Source: Haemaphysalis longicornis (lineage: Eukaryota; Arthropoda; Arachnida; Ixodida; Ixodidae). From it: a stretch of DNA of 64,000 nt. The DNA lies in assembly GCA_013339765.2 (NCBI GenBank), contig CM023454.1, positions 149,029,309-149,093,308 on the forward strand, written 5' to 3'. Made by a program: the position numbers and the translations under genes. The notes under the pieces are model-generated. The model was not told the DNA's origin. It did not search any database and was given only the letters and a program-made list of their open reading frames with translations. Shown here piece after piece: positions 23,601-32,444 of this stretch; within the stretch, counting starts at the first letter, position 1, and every line of letters begins with the position of its first letter.

Positions 23601-26600
23601 TACTGACGTCTTACCACCCTGGGAAGCTTCAACCTGTGTGTTGTGACTTGTCCTTCGTGAAAATTGATAAAACCAGGGTACCACAAACTGCTATTTTGCA
23701 GCACTTCTTGTCCCTGCAGTTCAAGTATGAATGTGCAGAGTTTTACAGTGACGCATCAAAAACTGCCCTTACTGTGTCCTGTGCGGCGCACGGACCCGAT
23801 TTTAGAGTCTCTAAGACCTTGAACTCGAAGACCAGCATTTTTACGGCAGAAGCCCATGGCAGTTTTGCTTGTTTTAAATCACATAGTGCAACATGAAATA
23901 CCCAAGTCTATCATTTTCACAGATTCACTGAGTGTTGTACATGCATTGTCATCCAACAAGTCTTCTAAAAACCATGTTCTTAATGTAGTGTATAAAACCA
24001 TTATGTCCGCGTATGCATTAAATCTCGAGGTGATCATGTGTTGGGTTCCAGGCCACTCTGGGATTGCGGGAAATGAGACCGCTGATCAGATGGCCGCTGC
24101 TGCTGCACATACAAATACACCGGACATAGCAACAGTACCCTACACAGACCTCAAGCCACACATAAGACAACACCTGCGAAGAACATGGCAAACACACTGG
24201 GACGAACAGACAGACAACAAACTACATGTAATAAAGCCACACTTGGGACGGTACATATCTGACTCACACAACAGACACTCGGAAGTCGCCTTGGGTAGGC
24301 TACGGATAGGGCACACGCATGCAACTCACTCGTATCTGCTGACGGGATCTCCTAGACCCCAGTGCAGCAGGTGCGGAGAGGCCTATCCGTAGTGCACATA
24401 CTAATAACATGCAAGGCACTTCACACAACACGACACAAACACTTCAGAGAACTCTACAGACAACATATTCCCCTACATCCATTGTTTTTTCTAGGTGACG
24501 ATGCCATTGTTTCAGTGAAACGTGTGTTTGAGTATTTGTCAGAAGTCAAGTTTTTAAACCTCATTTCCTATCATGCATAATGAAATCTGGCCCTATACAC
24601 CAGCCATGCCCATTGCCGTTTTCTGATTTTACTTTTGTTTTTGCTGACTTTACATAGTGGTTAAGGTCTCACCCTCATATGACTATTGTTTTGGCGCTCT
24701 TTGCCCTAGTTGGCCTTGCGCCATAAACATCCAACCATCATCATCATCACCTATGCTAACAGTGACCTGCCAAAGGCAAACGCAAGGGAAACTAACAAAA
24801 ATAACCAGTCAAGCTTAAATAAGTGGGGCTATTTAAAATGTAAGCCCTTGTGTACGGAATAAATATCATGCAGGTTTTTGCGACCACCAGTTCACTAACC
24901 ACAAAGCCGAAAGCCTGAATGCAATACTGGCGGTCTTTTGGGTGCAGTCTTTTGGGTGGCTCACTAAACGACCGGAGCAGCTGGTGTGCAAGAAAGAATT
25001 GGAATTTGGCATGGCACTCCTCTTGGACTTGGCAGCGGAAAATAAAAAAAAAACTTTTCTCGTTCACATATAACTACAATCACTGGAGACCGCAAGCTAC
25101 CACCACTTGCCGAGTTGTCTTAACCTGAATCTTTTGCTCTCAGTGAACAAAATAGCAGGTAACGCAGTAACCCGTTTTTATCATGTTCCGCCAGCACTTT
25201 CAGCCACTATAGCATCCCGTTGATTGTGGGGTATAATGCGCCAACTGTACTCAGGCGATGATGCGCGCTGTAGTGGAGGGCTCTTGATTAATTTTGACCA
25301 CCTGGGGATCTTTATGTGCGCCGAAATGTCATACACCACTATAGCATCCTTTCTTCTGAAAGGCAAGAAACAAGCACTCTCCCTTAAAACAAAAATGCAG
25401 CTCTTGTCCTCTCTACTTTGTGCTCACTGTCCATGAGTTTTCACTGCACTACCTACCAAGAGACTTCAACTAGTATAGCAGAAAGTCCTGCTTGGCCAAA
25501 AACTTAAACTTCGTCTGCGAATAGCGAAAATATCTCAACAGCAGCTGCAAGAAAAAACAAAATCCCGCATAAAGGTTGTGTGAATTTCAGTGATGTAAAG
25601 AAAGAATGCATGAGAGGTTGGTTGTACACACGGCGTTGCTTGGGCATCTTTTATAAGCAATGACACTCGAACAGCCGAACAAGATGCATGGAAATGCGTA
25701 ACAAAATTTTCAATGCAGAAAAAATAACACCCAATAAATCGTGACAGTTTAAATTTAGTCGTGCTACAGATTAGCCAAGTGGCAATCCTATGCATTGTCT
25801 TTATAAGTACAGTGTACTGCAGAATGGCATAATGCTTCAATGTGGGCACATTACCAAGATTTAAGGCATAGTTACCTATTCTATCCAACAGCACGTTGGT
25901 TAGCCGTTGAACCTGTGCCTCAGCTATGTCCAGCTTCTTTTGAAGCTTTTTCATAGCTTCCCTGGTCCGCCGAAGTCGCGCACCAAGGCGAGGTCGTTTT
26001 GGCTCTGCTGTAGACTGTAAATTATAAAAGCAGACGCAACTAAAACACAAACGGTGTCCTGTAATTCAGTTTTACTATTTGGTTTAAGATTATACCTATT
26101 GAGACACTGTGTATTAGTAATAATAAGCATGGCAATCAACTGTACTTTTGCCAATGTAACCACCAGGGCTTCTTCACGAATAAGAACATTGGATCTCACT
26201 ACTTGTTGCTTGATGAGGTTAAAGTTTGTAGCTGCAATTATGTAAATTTTTCGTTGCCCATTCCCAATGTTACCTAGAATTTTTGCCTGATTTGCTGGTA
26301 CTCGAGCAAGCCACTACAACCTGAACTGCCATGCAATATTCAATCAACTGATCCAAAACAAGTGTATGTAATTAACCATGGCTCAGGCATGTGCAACTCC
26401 TTTTTTTGTTGTGTAGTAAAATATGTTATGAAAGAACACATACCCTCGCATCCGGGCTTCGGTTCAACTCTGCCATGATATTTTCATGGAGAGCTTCAGT
26501 GGCCTCCTTTTTCCTCTTCTTCGCTTGCTTCTCGGTGTCCTTGGTCTGGAAAAACAAGCAATAACTTTGCACTGATACTAACATTGTTTCCTGTTTGGTG

Positions 26601-28995
26601 CCACAAGTTTTCTTAGCCATCACCCACGTCCTGATAATTGGACACCAGCATGTCTATAACTGTTTTTAGTCACGCTTTTTAGCAGGGGAAGGAAAAGGAT
26701 AAAAGAGGCTCTAACCAGCCTTCACGTGAAGTTTCATGTGATGTGAAATGCCATCTTAGAAGGTTTCCCAGTCTCTTTTGTATTTTGCTCACACTTTCCA
26801 CTTCCTTCACCTTTACTCACATCTGTCACTGCTCCAAACAACCAGTGGCTCAGCCTTACTTCAACATGGGTTTTGGTACGCCAGCCTTTCACGACCACTG
26901 CTACAATGTTATTGCTATCGACCCCCAATAACCACTAAAAGCCCCACAACTTTGTTGAGGTCGCCCGTGAGCGGCCATGCGTGGAGAACGAGTGGATCAA
27001 AGTTATCATGCTCGGCGGGTCGTGATTGACACTTAATTTAAGCAAGTCCTCATGGTCCCAAGTCATGGCCTGTTCGTAAGGCGGTGCGTGGCAGCTTCCA
27101 GATCTCTATAACACATTTACTCTGTTTTCTAATGAAGAGCTTCTCTCACTGCCACACTTCTCACAACCAATGTAGTGTCTACAATCCTCTCCCGAGCCTT
27201 TCTTCGTGTTAAAGGAACAAGTTTGCTAAGAGGAATTTGCAATTACACATTGTTAAATTGCCTTACAGAGCGGCCAGCTGCCCTTTTCTTGGATGCAGCT
27301 GGTGTGGTCGTTTCTGTTATGCCCACTCCAAGAACCCTCGGGAACGGCTCCCGCATGCCTTTGGCCTTCAGCCGAAGTGAATCCAGGTTTTCTGGAAACA
27401 TGAGGGCACCGAGTAAGAACTAAAATCACACAAAAAACCTGAAACTCACCCACTTATATTTTCCCTAAAGGTGACACTAAAGACAAAATGCAAGTTGCTT
27501 TAGACCTCACTGAGAACACTCTTATGATCAACCTTTCTAAAATAAGGTAGCAAATAGCGAAAAATGAAGACAGCTGTCGCTGCCACTGGCTATACCATGC
27601 AACTTACCCCCGGAAGTGGTTGAGATTGCATGAGAAGTATTTTAACAATACGCCTTCAGAAATTTATAAACTCTCAACTGGAAGTTTTTGTAGTGCCGTG
27701 TTTAATCATCGAAGAACAAAATGAAAGCCAGAAACCAATAGATCCCACAGCGACTCCAAACACTTGTTTTGCTAGTTTGTTTTGGTTTTGGTGCCATACC
27801 TGCAGCAATATGCAGCCAGATAATTGTGCAATTCTGTGTACAGTATTGTGGACACAGCAACAGTTGTTTTTATATCGCTATACATTGTTGTGCCTTCCTT
27901 TTTCGTGGCTGCATACATAAGCCACATTTTGGTGTAATGCGATTGCACAGTGAATACCATGCTTAAAAGGGACATGACAGGCCACAATTTATTTTATTAG
28001 GTTCCAGCAATGAGGAAAGCCAAGGAAGCGCTTGTTAAACATGGGTAACAGGATGAGTGAAAATGAAATAAGATTCTAGTGAAATACCAGCTACAACCTT
28101 TTGAAAAATCCAACACTAACCTTAGCTAGTTTGCACATTCCCGGCGTTTCGAATCCTATATGCATTGTACGAGGGGCAAGACTTCCGGATGTGGAGTGAA
28201 GAAACTGCACGAAGCTGTTGACCTTCGCCCACACATGGCACCGAGGCGTACTTTTAGACAGCATATGCAAGTGCTTGAACACTATGTCACAACATGTCCA
28301 TTTCTTTCAAAAGTGCACAATGCACACGACTTCAGCCTGAGACGACGTGCTTGAACATCAAAACGAACGCAGTGGGCACGGGCAACTGCTTTGGACCATT
28401 GAGTGAACGTGTTTCTACACTGATCGAACACACAACGTGAACCCAGCCAATCCTCACTGATCACGCCGGGCGACGTATGTATTACAAAAAAAGCAATTCA
28501 CACTTCAGACAACGGCCATTCTCCCTTCTCACGCCCGGCAAACGCTTCGCGAATTGAAACGCGAACAACCTCCAGTGACGAGAATGCAAACCCGCGACTT
28601 CGTGCTTAACAAAACACAAGTTGTCAGGATTCAAAGCGCCGAATAGGCTTGACATCAACGCACAACAATCTAAAAATCTTGTATGCCACGACATCTCTGC
28701 TTTGTTTGCACGAAATGAACGCATGAGAAGGTAGAAGTAATCTGTGGCATTTGGCTGTTAAATGTATGAGCAGGCAAGCGTACTTACCGGCGAGGGCGAC
28801 GACGCGGCCGGGATAATACCCTTCCACGGAACCGTCTTCGTTCGTCCAAAAAGCTTGAACCCTCTTCGTGCTATCGAAGTCTGTGTCATCATGCGGGTGA
28901 AAATTCTTAATCAAACGAACAGGTACTATTGCACGTAGCTTATCTTCATATTTGATATACGCCAGCATGGCTGTTCGATGACTACAAAACACCAT
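8392..28995 (-). CDS. BEN-domain protein gene, 17 exons
   Basis: I assembled this gene from GT-AG sites and reading phases. Exons are 28788-28995, 27267-27391, 26444-26545, 25876-26014, 18352-18447, 18230-18283, 17329-17391, six 66-nt exons (17188-17253, 17048-17113, 16904-16969, 16763-16828, 16622-16687, 15742-15807), 14335-14571, 13892-13998, 11224-11437 and 8392-8615. They sum to 1965 nt, 655 codons, and all phases agree. The protein has an N-terminal SH3/Tudor-like block (about 1-70), a basic Lys-rich segment (about 112-145) with a coiled coil (about 150-190), an acidic linker, the 22-residue repeat array (about 263-394) and a C-terminal BEN domain (about 510-620). BEN domains bind DNA and usually act in chromatin repression in the nucleus. 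An in-frame TGA sits at codon 407 in the 237-nt exon. Tick BEN proteins are the closest resemblance I know. Gene model: high confidence for the ends and the repeat exons, lower for completeness of the large intron between 18447 and 25876. Confidence 0.8.
9072..9987. mobile_element. TTAA-flanked MITE 1 (916 bp)
   Basis: It is bounded by TTAA at 9068-9071 and 9988-9991, with terminal inverted repeats beginning AGGGACAGACAACCGATTTT and extending about 38 bp with two mismatches. The TTAA duplication and TIRs are typical of piggyBac-type non-autonomous elements, though the termini alone do not prove it. No transposase is present. A B-box-like AGTTCGATTCTCC at 9450 followed by a T11 run suggests a captured tRNA-like relic. 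It lies in the last intron of the BEN gene. Confidence 0.8.
10231..10824. mobile_element. TTAA-flanked MITE 2 (594 bp)
   Basis: TTAA at 10227-10230 and 10825-10828, with TIRs AGGAGTACTGACAC on both sides followed by a further matching AAATTT. The interior is GC-rich with no coding capacity. It shares TIR sequence with MITE 3 at 15849-16586 and lies in the same last intron of the BEN gene as MITE 1. Confidence 0.8.
11224..11437 (-). CDS. BEN gene exon 16, first part of BEN domain
   Basis: A 214-nt exon with acceptor TTACCACTGCAG and donor AAGA/GTAAGT, phase 0 to 1. It encodes VEIGPATYMNVDKFAFIMRS, then TSDARCVLDVSRHLWLEEEA, AQRSLTGQAPRTILGASGKC and VATPEKVDIVK. The spacing of the helix (VLDVSRHLW), the RSLTGQ turn and the final TPEKVDIVK helix match BEN domains. 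Without splicing at this donor the frame runs on to a stop at 11150, giving a possible truncated form. Confidence 0.8.
11600..12770. repeat. Diverged tandem duplication inside a BEN intron
   Basis: The blocks at about 11680-12090 recur at about 12360-12740 in the same order. They are ACCATGGCGCT, AATG.AAC..ACCGC, a CATGCGA.AAA.GGGAT block, the GATCA.TAT..TGCCA.GATGT block, CACAG.AG.AT.CT, and CCCACACGC. The offset is about 680 bp. A further partial match to 12100-12190 lies at 13470-13560 (CTTCTCATTCTGGTTCCTTTTC, TGGCATAA.TTTTATTTCTGAATACA). Confidence 0.55.
13892..13998 (-). CDS. BEN gene exon 15
   Basis: A 107-nt exon, acceptor TGTGTTTGCAG and donor CAAG/GTGACT, phase 1 to 0. It encodes AAVATAAVRGGAGAGLASKS, then SIAPLQSSFKVADGK, an Ala/Gly-rich linker just before the BEN domain. 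Confidence 0.7.
14335..14571 (-). CDS. BEN gene exon 14, symmetric exon with in-frame TGA
   Basis: A 237-nt exon with a strong acceptor (ACCTTCTGGCCTTCCAG) and a strong donor (TTAA/GTAAGTG), phase 1 to 1. It encodes KASAFLKIIER, then a TGA (14534-14536), then FQCLGISDERILELVNEFAQ, QAHLLDEHPVRSEAGDEKAR and more up to MLTGTL. The sequence on both sides of the TGA reads like one helical domain, so the stop probably replaced a sense codon (TGG or CGA are one step away) or is a sequencing error. Because the exon is symmetric, skipping it joins exon 13 to exon 15 in frame. Confidence 0.65.
15742..17253 (-). repeat. Array of six 66-nt cassette exons (BEN gene exons 8-13)
   Basis: Exons at 17188-17253, 17048-17113, 16904-16969, 16763-16828, 16622-16687 and 15742-15807 are each exactly 66 nt, phase 1 to 1. 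Each has an acceptor ending TGCAG and a CAG/GTGAG donor. They encode 22-residue repeats of the type GDGAAAVPPTSLTERPEAQ plus VLA. The first (17188) is the most diverged (GSGAAAVPVSSDFECPWPQG). Introns are 74-78 nt and also conserved, giving a unit of about 141 bp. The exception is the last intron, where an inserted MITE adds 738 bp plus a duplicated TTAA. The coding frame is the only one open in all copies (a TAG interrupts another frame in several). Adding or skipping any number of exons keeps the frame. Confidence 0.8.
15849..16586. mobile_element. TTAA-flanked MITE 3 (738 bp) in the micro-exon array
   Basis: TTAA at 15845-15848 and 16587-16590, TIRs AGGAGTACTGACACCAA versus AGGGGAACTCACACGAA. 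It is of the same family as MITE 2 but more diverged. It sits between the 66-nt exons at 15742 and 16622. Sister introns carry the empty site TACGTTAAGGAATTCTG, or ATGTTAAGGAATTCTG, so the insertion point and TTAA duplication are directly visible. Confidence 0.85.
17329..17391 (-). CDS. BEN gene exon 7
   Basis: A 63-nt exon, acceptor TTTTCGCTCTACAG and donor TTGG/GTGAGT, phase 1 to 1, encoding IEFCAPLSTSVAHEEGPSLL. Same phase and similar size as the six micro-exons that follow, but unrelated in sequence. Confidence 0.7.
18230..18283 (-). CDS. BEN gene exon 6, acidic
   Basis: A 54-nt exon, acceptor CACTTTCACAGCCTCAG and donor CGAG/GTATGT, phase 1 to 1, encoding LPREMIEELDEAPYDDR. It is separated from exon 5 by only 68 nt. 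Confidence 0.7.
18352..18447 (-). CDS. BEN gene exon 5
   Basis: A 96-nt exon with a TTGTTGTCACTGCAG acceptor and an ACAC/GTAATG donor (non-consensus at -1), phase 1 to 1. It encodes AAGTSSHVPACQCRQPAGEV, then VAEFVLPSLDT. The linker has no recognised domain. It is the first exon after the intron that received the LINE. Confidence 0.6.
18581..18613 (-). CDS. Possible 33-nt micro-exon of the BEN gene
   Basis: Between a GCATGTCAG acceptor and an AAAA/GTAATG donor, phase 1 to 1, encoding AAMKSQLEECK. It would fit between exons 4 and 5 without disturbing the frame. The pyrimidine tract is weak. Confidence 0.25.
18652..19155. mobile_element. hAT-type MITE with 8-bp duplication
   Basis: Termini CATAGGTGTG and CACACCTATG are inverted repeats. 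The left flank is CTAACAGT (18644-18651). The right flank begins CTAACA here and is completed as CTAACAGT at 24756-24763, after the inserted LINE. An 8-bp duplication indicates hAT. The interior has G and C runs (18673-18687, 19085-19102) and no coding capacity. Confidence 0.75.
19449..20420 (+). pseudogene. LINE ORF1, gag-like protein with CCHC knuckles
   Basis: The coding frame starts before 19653 (LPSLTFPEPDNFSRFLVMES), is broken by a TAA at about 19650, and continues to 20420. Conserved pieces are PHRSLNSSQGVISETDLL, GVTAVRRITIRRDDKEIP, IPNPRRCFKCQRFGHGTNSC, TCAKCASHDHPSDNC and SCVNCGGAHAAYSRKC, three CCHC-type zinc knuckles between about residues 115 and 175 of the downstream part. The protein would bind the element RNA. 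The start codon is unclear because the upstream frame shifts. Confidence 0.75.
20845..21459 (+). pseudogene. LINE ORF2 endonuclease domain
   Basis: An open frame of 204 codons from ATG 20845 begins IIQWNCRGLLKNLDDVYDIL, then CLQETHLNSKQ (catalytic Glu), SGGVAIVARKS, VCSIYIPPDF and ILTGDLNAHNSLWGSS (GDLN.HN..WGS). This is an exonuclease-endonuclease-phosphatase fold endonuclease that nicks the target. The frame is lost at about 21400, before the final SDH motif, which appears as GSDHFPTSLTYIG in another frame (about 21468). Confidence 0.8.
22083..23300 (+). pseudogene. LINE ORF2 reverse transcriptase domain
   Basis: A 405-codon frame with ordered RT blocks: STCKPSAPGADSITYTMIQH, SWKEAIVVAFLKEGKDPSSP, SYRPIALTSCLCKLLEKMIN, GCQAGFRVGRSTNDQLLALE, VFFDIEKAYDTAWRYGIL, ENGVPQGGVLSCTLFIVKMN, the catalytic YVDDVQIS (about residue 258) and LNPAKSTCVVFSRKRG. 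The frame shifts at about 23230. Upstream, the linker from the endonuclease is in other frames (21600-22080). Confidence 0.85.
23640..24392 (+). pseudogene. LINE ORF2 RNase H domain
   Basis: Two frames (23636-23896 and 23856-24392) supply an RNase H. The motifs are FYSDASKTAL (first Asp), FTAEAHG (Glu), FTDSLSVVHALSSNKS (Asp) and VPGHSGIAGNETADQMA (final Asp). A C-terminal Cys-rich RCGEAYP follows. The frame change near 23870 breaks it. Presence of RNase H supports the I-like assignment. Confidence 0.75.
24896..25027 (-). CDS. Possible extra exon in the large BEN intron
   Basis: An acceptor preceded by a long T run (TTTTTATTTTCCGCTGCCAAG) opens an exon in phase 1 that stays open for 132 nt to an A/GTGAAC donor, also phase 1. 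It encodes EECHAKFQFFLAHQLLRSF and KRLHPKDRQYCIQAFGFVV. It fits the phase chain between exons 4 and 5 but the donor is weak and I do not recognise the peptide. It starts 130 bases beyond the 3' end of the inserted LINE. Confidence 0.25.
25201..25362 (-). mobile_element. tRNA-derived SINE fragment (body)
   Basis: Read on the minus strand it matches the body of the intact SINE at 43223-43467, including the blocks CATTTCGGCGCACATAAAGA, TCCCCAGGTGGTCAAAATTA, GAGCCCTCCACTACAG and GCGCATCATCGCCT. The tRNA head is lost. It lies in the large BEN intron. Confidence 0.7.
25876..26014 (-). CDS. BEN gene exon 4, coiled coil
   Basis: A 139-nt exon with a TATAATTTACAG acceptor and an ATAG/GTAACT donor, phase 0 to 1. 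It encodes STAEPKRPRLGARLRRTREA, then MKKLQKKLDIAEAQVQRLTN and VLLDRI. Heptad-spaced hydrophobics (MKKLQKKLDIAEAQV) indicate a coiled coil that may mediate dimerisation. Confidence 0.75.
26444..26545 (-). CDS. BEN gene exon 3, Lys/Glu-rich
   Basis: A 102-nt exon between a TTGTTTTTCCAG acceptor and an AGG/GTATGT donor, phase 0 to 0. It encodes TKDTEKQAKKRKKEATEALH, then ENIMAELNRSPDAR. The charged helical composition and the KKRKK cluster could serve as a nuclear localisation signal. Confidence 0.7.
27267..27391 (-). CDS. BEN gene exon 2
   Basis: A 125-nt exon, acceptor TGTTTCCAG and donor TCT/GTAAGG, phase 1 to 0. It encodes NLDSLRLKAKGMREPFPRVL, then GVGITETTTPAASKKRAAGR, a basic low-complexity segment. 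The first codon is completed by the last G of exon 1. Confidence 0.7.
28788..28995 (-). CDS. BEN gene exon 1 (start codon)
   Basis: An ATG at 28995 opens a 208-nt exon ending in a GCCG/GTAAGTA donor, phase 1. It encodes MVFCSHRTAMLAYIKYEDKL, then IVPVRLIKNFHPHDDTDFDS, and ends in GYYPGRVVALA. The pattern of hydrophobics with YYPGRV suggests a small SH3/Tudor-like barrel found at the N terminus of tick BEN proteins. The ATG lies in CTCATGG. A cleaner upstream start is not visible. Confidence 0.75.
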
Positions 28996-31173
28996 GAGAT
29001 TTCAACAGGATGCGCTGCAGGGCTGGTCAGGGAACGCATGCGCTGCAGGGGCTGGTGAGGGATGGTTAAGGGGGCACCCGATGGTTATATATGGTTGTAC
29101 ACTGCTTTTCTAAGAATTGCCAGATTTCCTTGTTTTCTTTTCATTTTTTCACTAAAACCACAGCGCTACATCTGTTATGGAGGGGTGTTAGCAATGTCAG
29201 CGCCGCAATACGCAGAGTAAGTATGTCTTGGTACGCCACTGCTACAAAAAAGAGAAGAAAATTAACATTTGTTTTGGTCATACTTCAACAATCAAACTGT
29301 TTACAGCAAACAAAGTAATTAATATTTTGTTGCTGAAAAGTACAATGGCCATTGAGACGTGTGTGTTCGCATTTATAAAACGCGTTTTAGTACAAGAACT
29401 AGTGTGGAATAATTGATATTTCTGAATGTTCGATACAGCTTGTGATTCATCATTAGAACATGTCTTTTGAAAATTTCTCTGCCTAAAGCAGCTTTGAGCA
29501 GTTCCTGGGTAGCCCAAAACTGCTTCCGCCATAGAAATCAATGGAAAATACAATACGGAGCTGCTCAGAGCAGGCAAATGTAAAAACCCCGATCTCCACA
29601 CCACCCATACAAAAGACACTCGAGCCCTGGCAACTCATTCTGCCAATATTTTCGGCTCATGGTGCAGCTTTGAAGCGTTTATTGACACCAGACTTGCGCA
29701 GAAATGCCGAAATATACAAAAAAAGCAGATTGTTGTGTCACAAGAGGGATAGTGGCAAGGCCAGGCACGTGCGTGTGTGTGCATCGAGTGGAAGGTGTTG
29801 ATACCTTTATCTCCTTTGCTAGGTAATATCAGAGTCCCTTAATAGGACTCTGGTAATATCAAGGTATGCGTGGTTTCTTCACGAACCAAGTACTTGGTTG
29901 CAGCAGTTTCATCAGTATGACGCAAGGAAAATAGCTGCTCTCTAGCCGGAACAAAGACATATGTAATATACATTAAACAAAAAAATTCAGTTCCAGGTTT
30001 TCTTTTCTTGGTGATTGGCGTACCCGAGTGATAAGGTGATGGCACCTCATCCATCACCCAGATGTGGTCGGTTTGGCCGCTAGCAGTTGCTTTGCTAGCG
30101 ACTTCAGAAATAGAAAATGCATTAAGTTATATTCGAGGCATTTGCATGCATGAGGTTTAACTATTACTGTTCATGCGACCTCCCGTTCAGTTACTGTTCA
30201 TGCGACCTCCTGTTCAGTCTGTTCATCATTCTTGGTTTGATTTTGGTGTTGAGATCACATGCAGCCATGAAAACTTTGTCAATGTGCATTGTTGTTTTCC
30301 TGTTTTCTTCATTTTTTGACAGACAACCTTTCCGACGTATATTATCTGCGTTCATATCGAAATACTGATCATGGTTATATTTCGCATAAAGTCCCTCTCT
30401 GATGAAGGGACTTTAATTGCACAATAACAAATTACGGCGCCGTGACGTGGCCTTATCTTCGAAAAAAAGTTCTATCATCAGGCCTAGGTGACGCGTTCCC
30501 ACACCTCCATGTTCGCAAAGGAAAAAGGATTAAAGGTGCGCGTTCTGATGGTGGCCAGCTTCCGCTTTTGATTTGATAACAACCATTTATTTCTAACTAG
30601 GCATCCTTCGATTTTTAATCAGTTTTCAGCTGTACGCTCGCTTGTCATGTAGGCCACAGCACGAAACATACGAGTGCACATGGTGGGACCTAACGTTAAG
30701 GCGTTCACGGGCGGGACCAAACAGAATGAGCAGCGTTTGCTGGGCCAGAGCCTTGCTTCAGAAAATTGACCTGAACAGTTGATCTGACCTTAATTTCTTG
30801 CTGACCCAATTTAAATCGTACAATTAACTGCCAGCCATCCTTCACTCATGTATAAAGTTAACTTTGATACAGAAGCAAAAAAAAAACAGTTTTCAGCAAG
30901 CAGTATATTTTGCGAGTATCTAAATATACTTTTAGATACAAAAAATATTTTTTTGCCAGTTTTGCAGCGCCATCTGAACAAATTGGTGGTTTTTCTGCAG
31001 TGTTAGTGCGTTTTTTTTTGTTTCTTTTTTCTGTTGACGGGCCCGCGCTGCCGCAAGCATTTGTTAGATCACAGCGCAGCCTTGTTGCATAGGCGCATTC
31101 AAATACTTTTGTTTTCTGTGGTTGCGACTATGCGTATGTGCTTGACCATCTGACACCTGCGGACACGACCGGC
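28996..31173. other. Intergenic region between two divergently oriented genes
   Basis: It should contain the BEN gene promoter near 29000 and, at its far end, the start of the tnp2-like gene. I see no TATA box that I would trust. A 31-bp unit ATGCGCTGCAGGG.CTGGT is repeated twice at 29006-29065. A 27-bp unit (TTACTGTTCATGCGACCTCC plus seven bases) is repeated twice at 30164-30217. Two perfect small hairpins occur, CAGAGTCC/GGACTCTG at 29831-29853 and AAAGTCCCT/AGGGACTTT at 30388-30413. Confidence 0.4.
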
Positions 31174-32444
31174 CATGTCGGACAGCCCTGCGAGAGTGCG
31201 GCGGAAACGGTACTTGGACCGTGACAGTTATTTTTATGTGCCGGCGTCAACAAGCTGAAGCGGGAAAAAAGACTTCGAAGCTTCAGCGCTTAGTGCGACC
31301 GCATCTAACGTTGAGCCTGCAAGTGACGCACAGGTCGTTCTCCCAGGAGCACTCGGAAAGCGATGTCGGACCTTCAAATGCAAGCAATGAAGGCGGCGCG
31401 GCTGATTGTCGACGCGGCACCTTCAACTAGTCAGGCCGAAAACGATCAGCTGATTGACGAAGGCGACCATGACAGCGAGTATTGCGGCTCGGAGTACAGC
31501 TATGACAGTGACGATGAGAGTGACAGCGGGTTTTTGGACGTATCAGATGAGGATGGCATGCTTCATTCCCGCTTTGCGCAGTTTGATGACCAAACATTGC
31601 CCAATTCCCAAGTTACAAGGTCGGGTGCTATAGCAGCCATTATGTCATTTGCTGTTGCCCATGGGCCTGACATGGTCAGCCCTTGGTGATCTAGCGAAGC
31701 TGGTCAACTTGCTTTTCGGAACGGATGTATTGCCCAAGAGCAAGTATTTGTTTAGGCAGCTCTGGTCCAAGGAAAACACAGGATATAGTGCAACAGCAGT
31801 ACGTTGTGAGAAGTGTGAATCTGAAATGGAGGCACAAGGGCTGTCAGCTCACTGCCCCCATGTGCCAACACACTGATCGAATTCAGACATTGAAAGACCG
31901 TGGCCTGTTTTTTGTTATTCTTACATGGAGAAGCAGCTCAGCTTTCTTCTTGAAAAAACAAAAGCCGACCTTCATGAAAACCTCAACAAGCTTCAGCAGC
32001 CCGAAGAACAAATTACTGATGTGACCAGTGCAGAGTGCTACAAAAGGCTGCGAAAGGCAAGAAACCTGAGTAAGGATGACTTGACACTGCTCATCAACAC
32101 GGATGGAAGCCCTGTGTGGAAGTCTTCAAAGACTTCTATCTGGCCCCTTCAGTTCATTGTTAATGAACTTCCACCCCACGTGCGCTTCAAGCATCCATTC
32201 TTACAGGACTGTGGTTTGGGAAGAAGCATCCCAACATGCAGTTGTTCTTGCACACATTTGTGCAGGAGCTCAATGGCATGAAGGCAATCAAGTGGAACCA
32301 TGAGGCTCACACGCATGTGTCCAAGGTAGCTGTCCCTGGGGTGCTCAGTTGATGCTCCTGCAAGAGCAGCCACGCTCAACATGGTCAACTTCAATGGCTA
32401 CTTTGGATGCCCATGGTGCCTCATTCCTGGGGATCACACTGAAG
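31174..32444 (+). pseudogene. tnp2-like gene, first coding block
   Basis: From ATG 31174 the frame meets TGA at about 31255. The coding trail then moves through other frames: MSDLQMQAMKAARLIVDAAP with an acidic stretch (DGSEYSYDSDDESDSG type), LTWSALGDLAKLVNLLFGTD, RCEKCES, MEKQLSFLLEKTKADLHENL, CYKRLRKARNLSKDDLTLLI, NTDGSPVWKSSKTSIWPLQF, LHTFVQELNGMKAIKWN and LNMVNFNGYFGCPWCLIPGD. It ends at a GAAG/GTAAGC donor at 32444. Frame changes near 31355, 31660, 31850, 31925, 32210 and 32330 mark it as broken in this assembly. Confidence 0.6.

Larger units (their letters stand above)
19162..24747 (+). mobile_element. I-like LINE (tick transposon type), near full length, defective
   Basis: A plus-strand element of about 5.6 kb inside the BEN gene's large intron, opposite in orientation to that gene. 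It is flanked by the duplication CACCTATGCTAACA (19148-19161 and 24748-24761). It carries a gag-like ORF1 with three CCHC knuckles, an ORF2 with endonuclease, RT and RNase H, and ends in a CATCATCATCATCAC tail. An RNase H domain with this order is typical of I-clade-like elements. Stops and frame changes interrupt both ORFs, so it is no longer autonomous. Confidence 0.8.

Noticed and set aside
27468..28060. Fourth TTAA-type MITE in BEN intron 1
   Set aside because: AAAGGTGACACTAAAG and CTTAAAAGGGACATGAC resemble MITE ends but are not inverted partners of each other.
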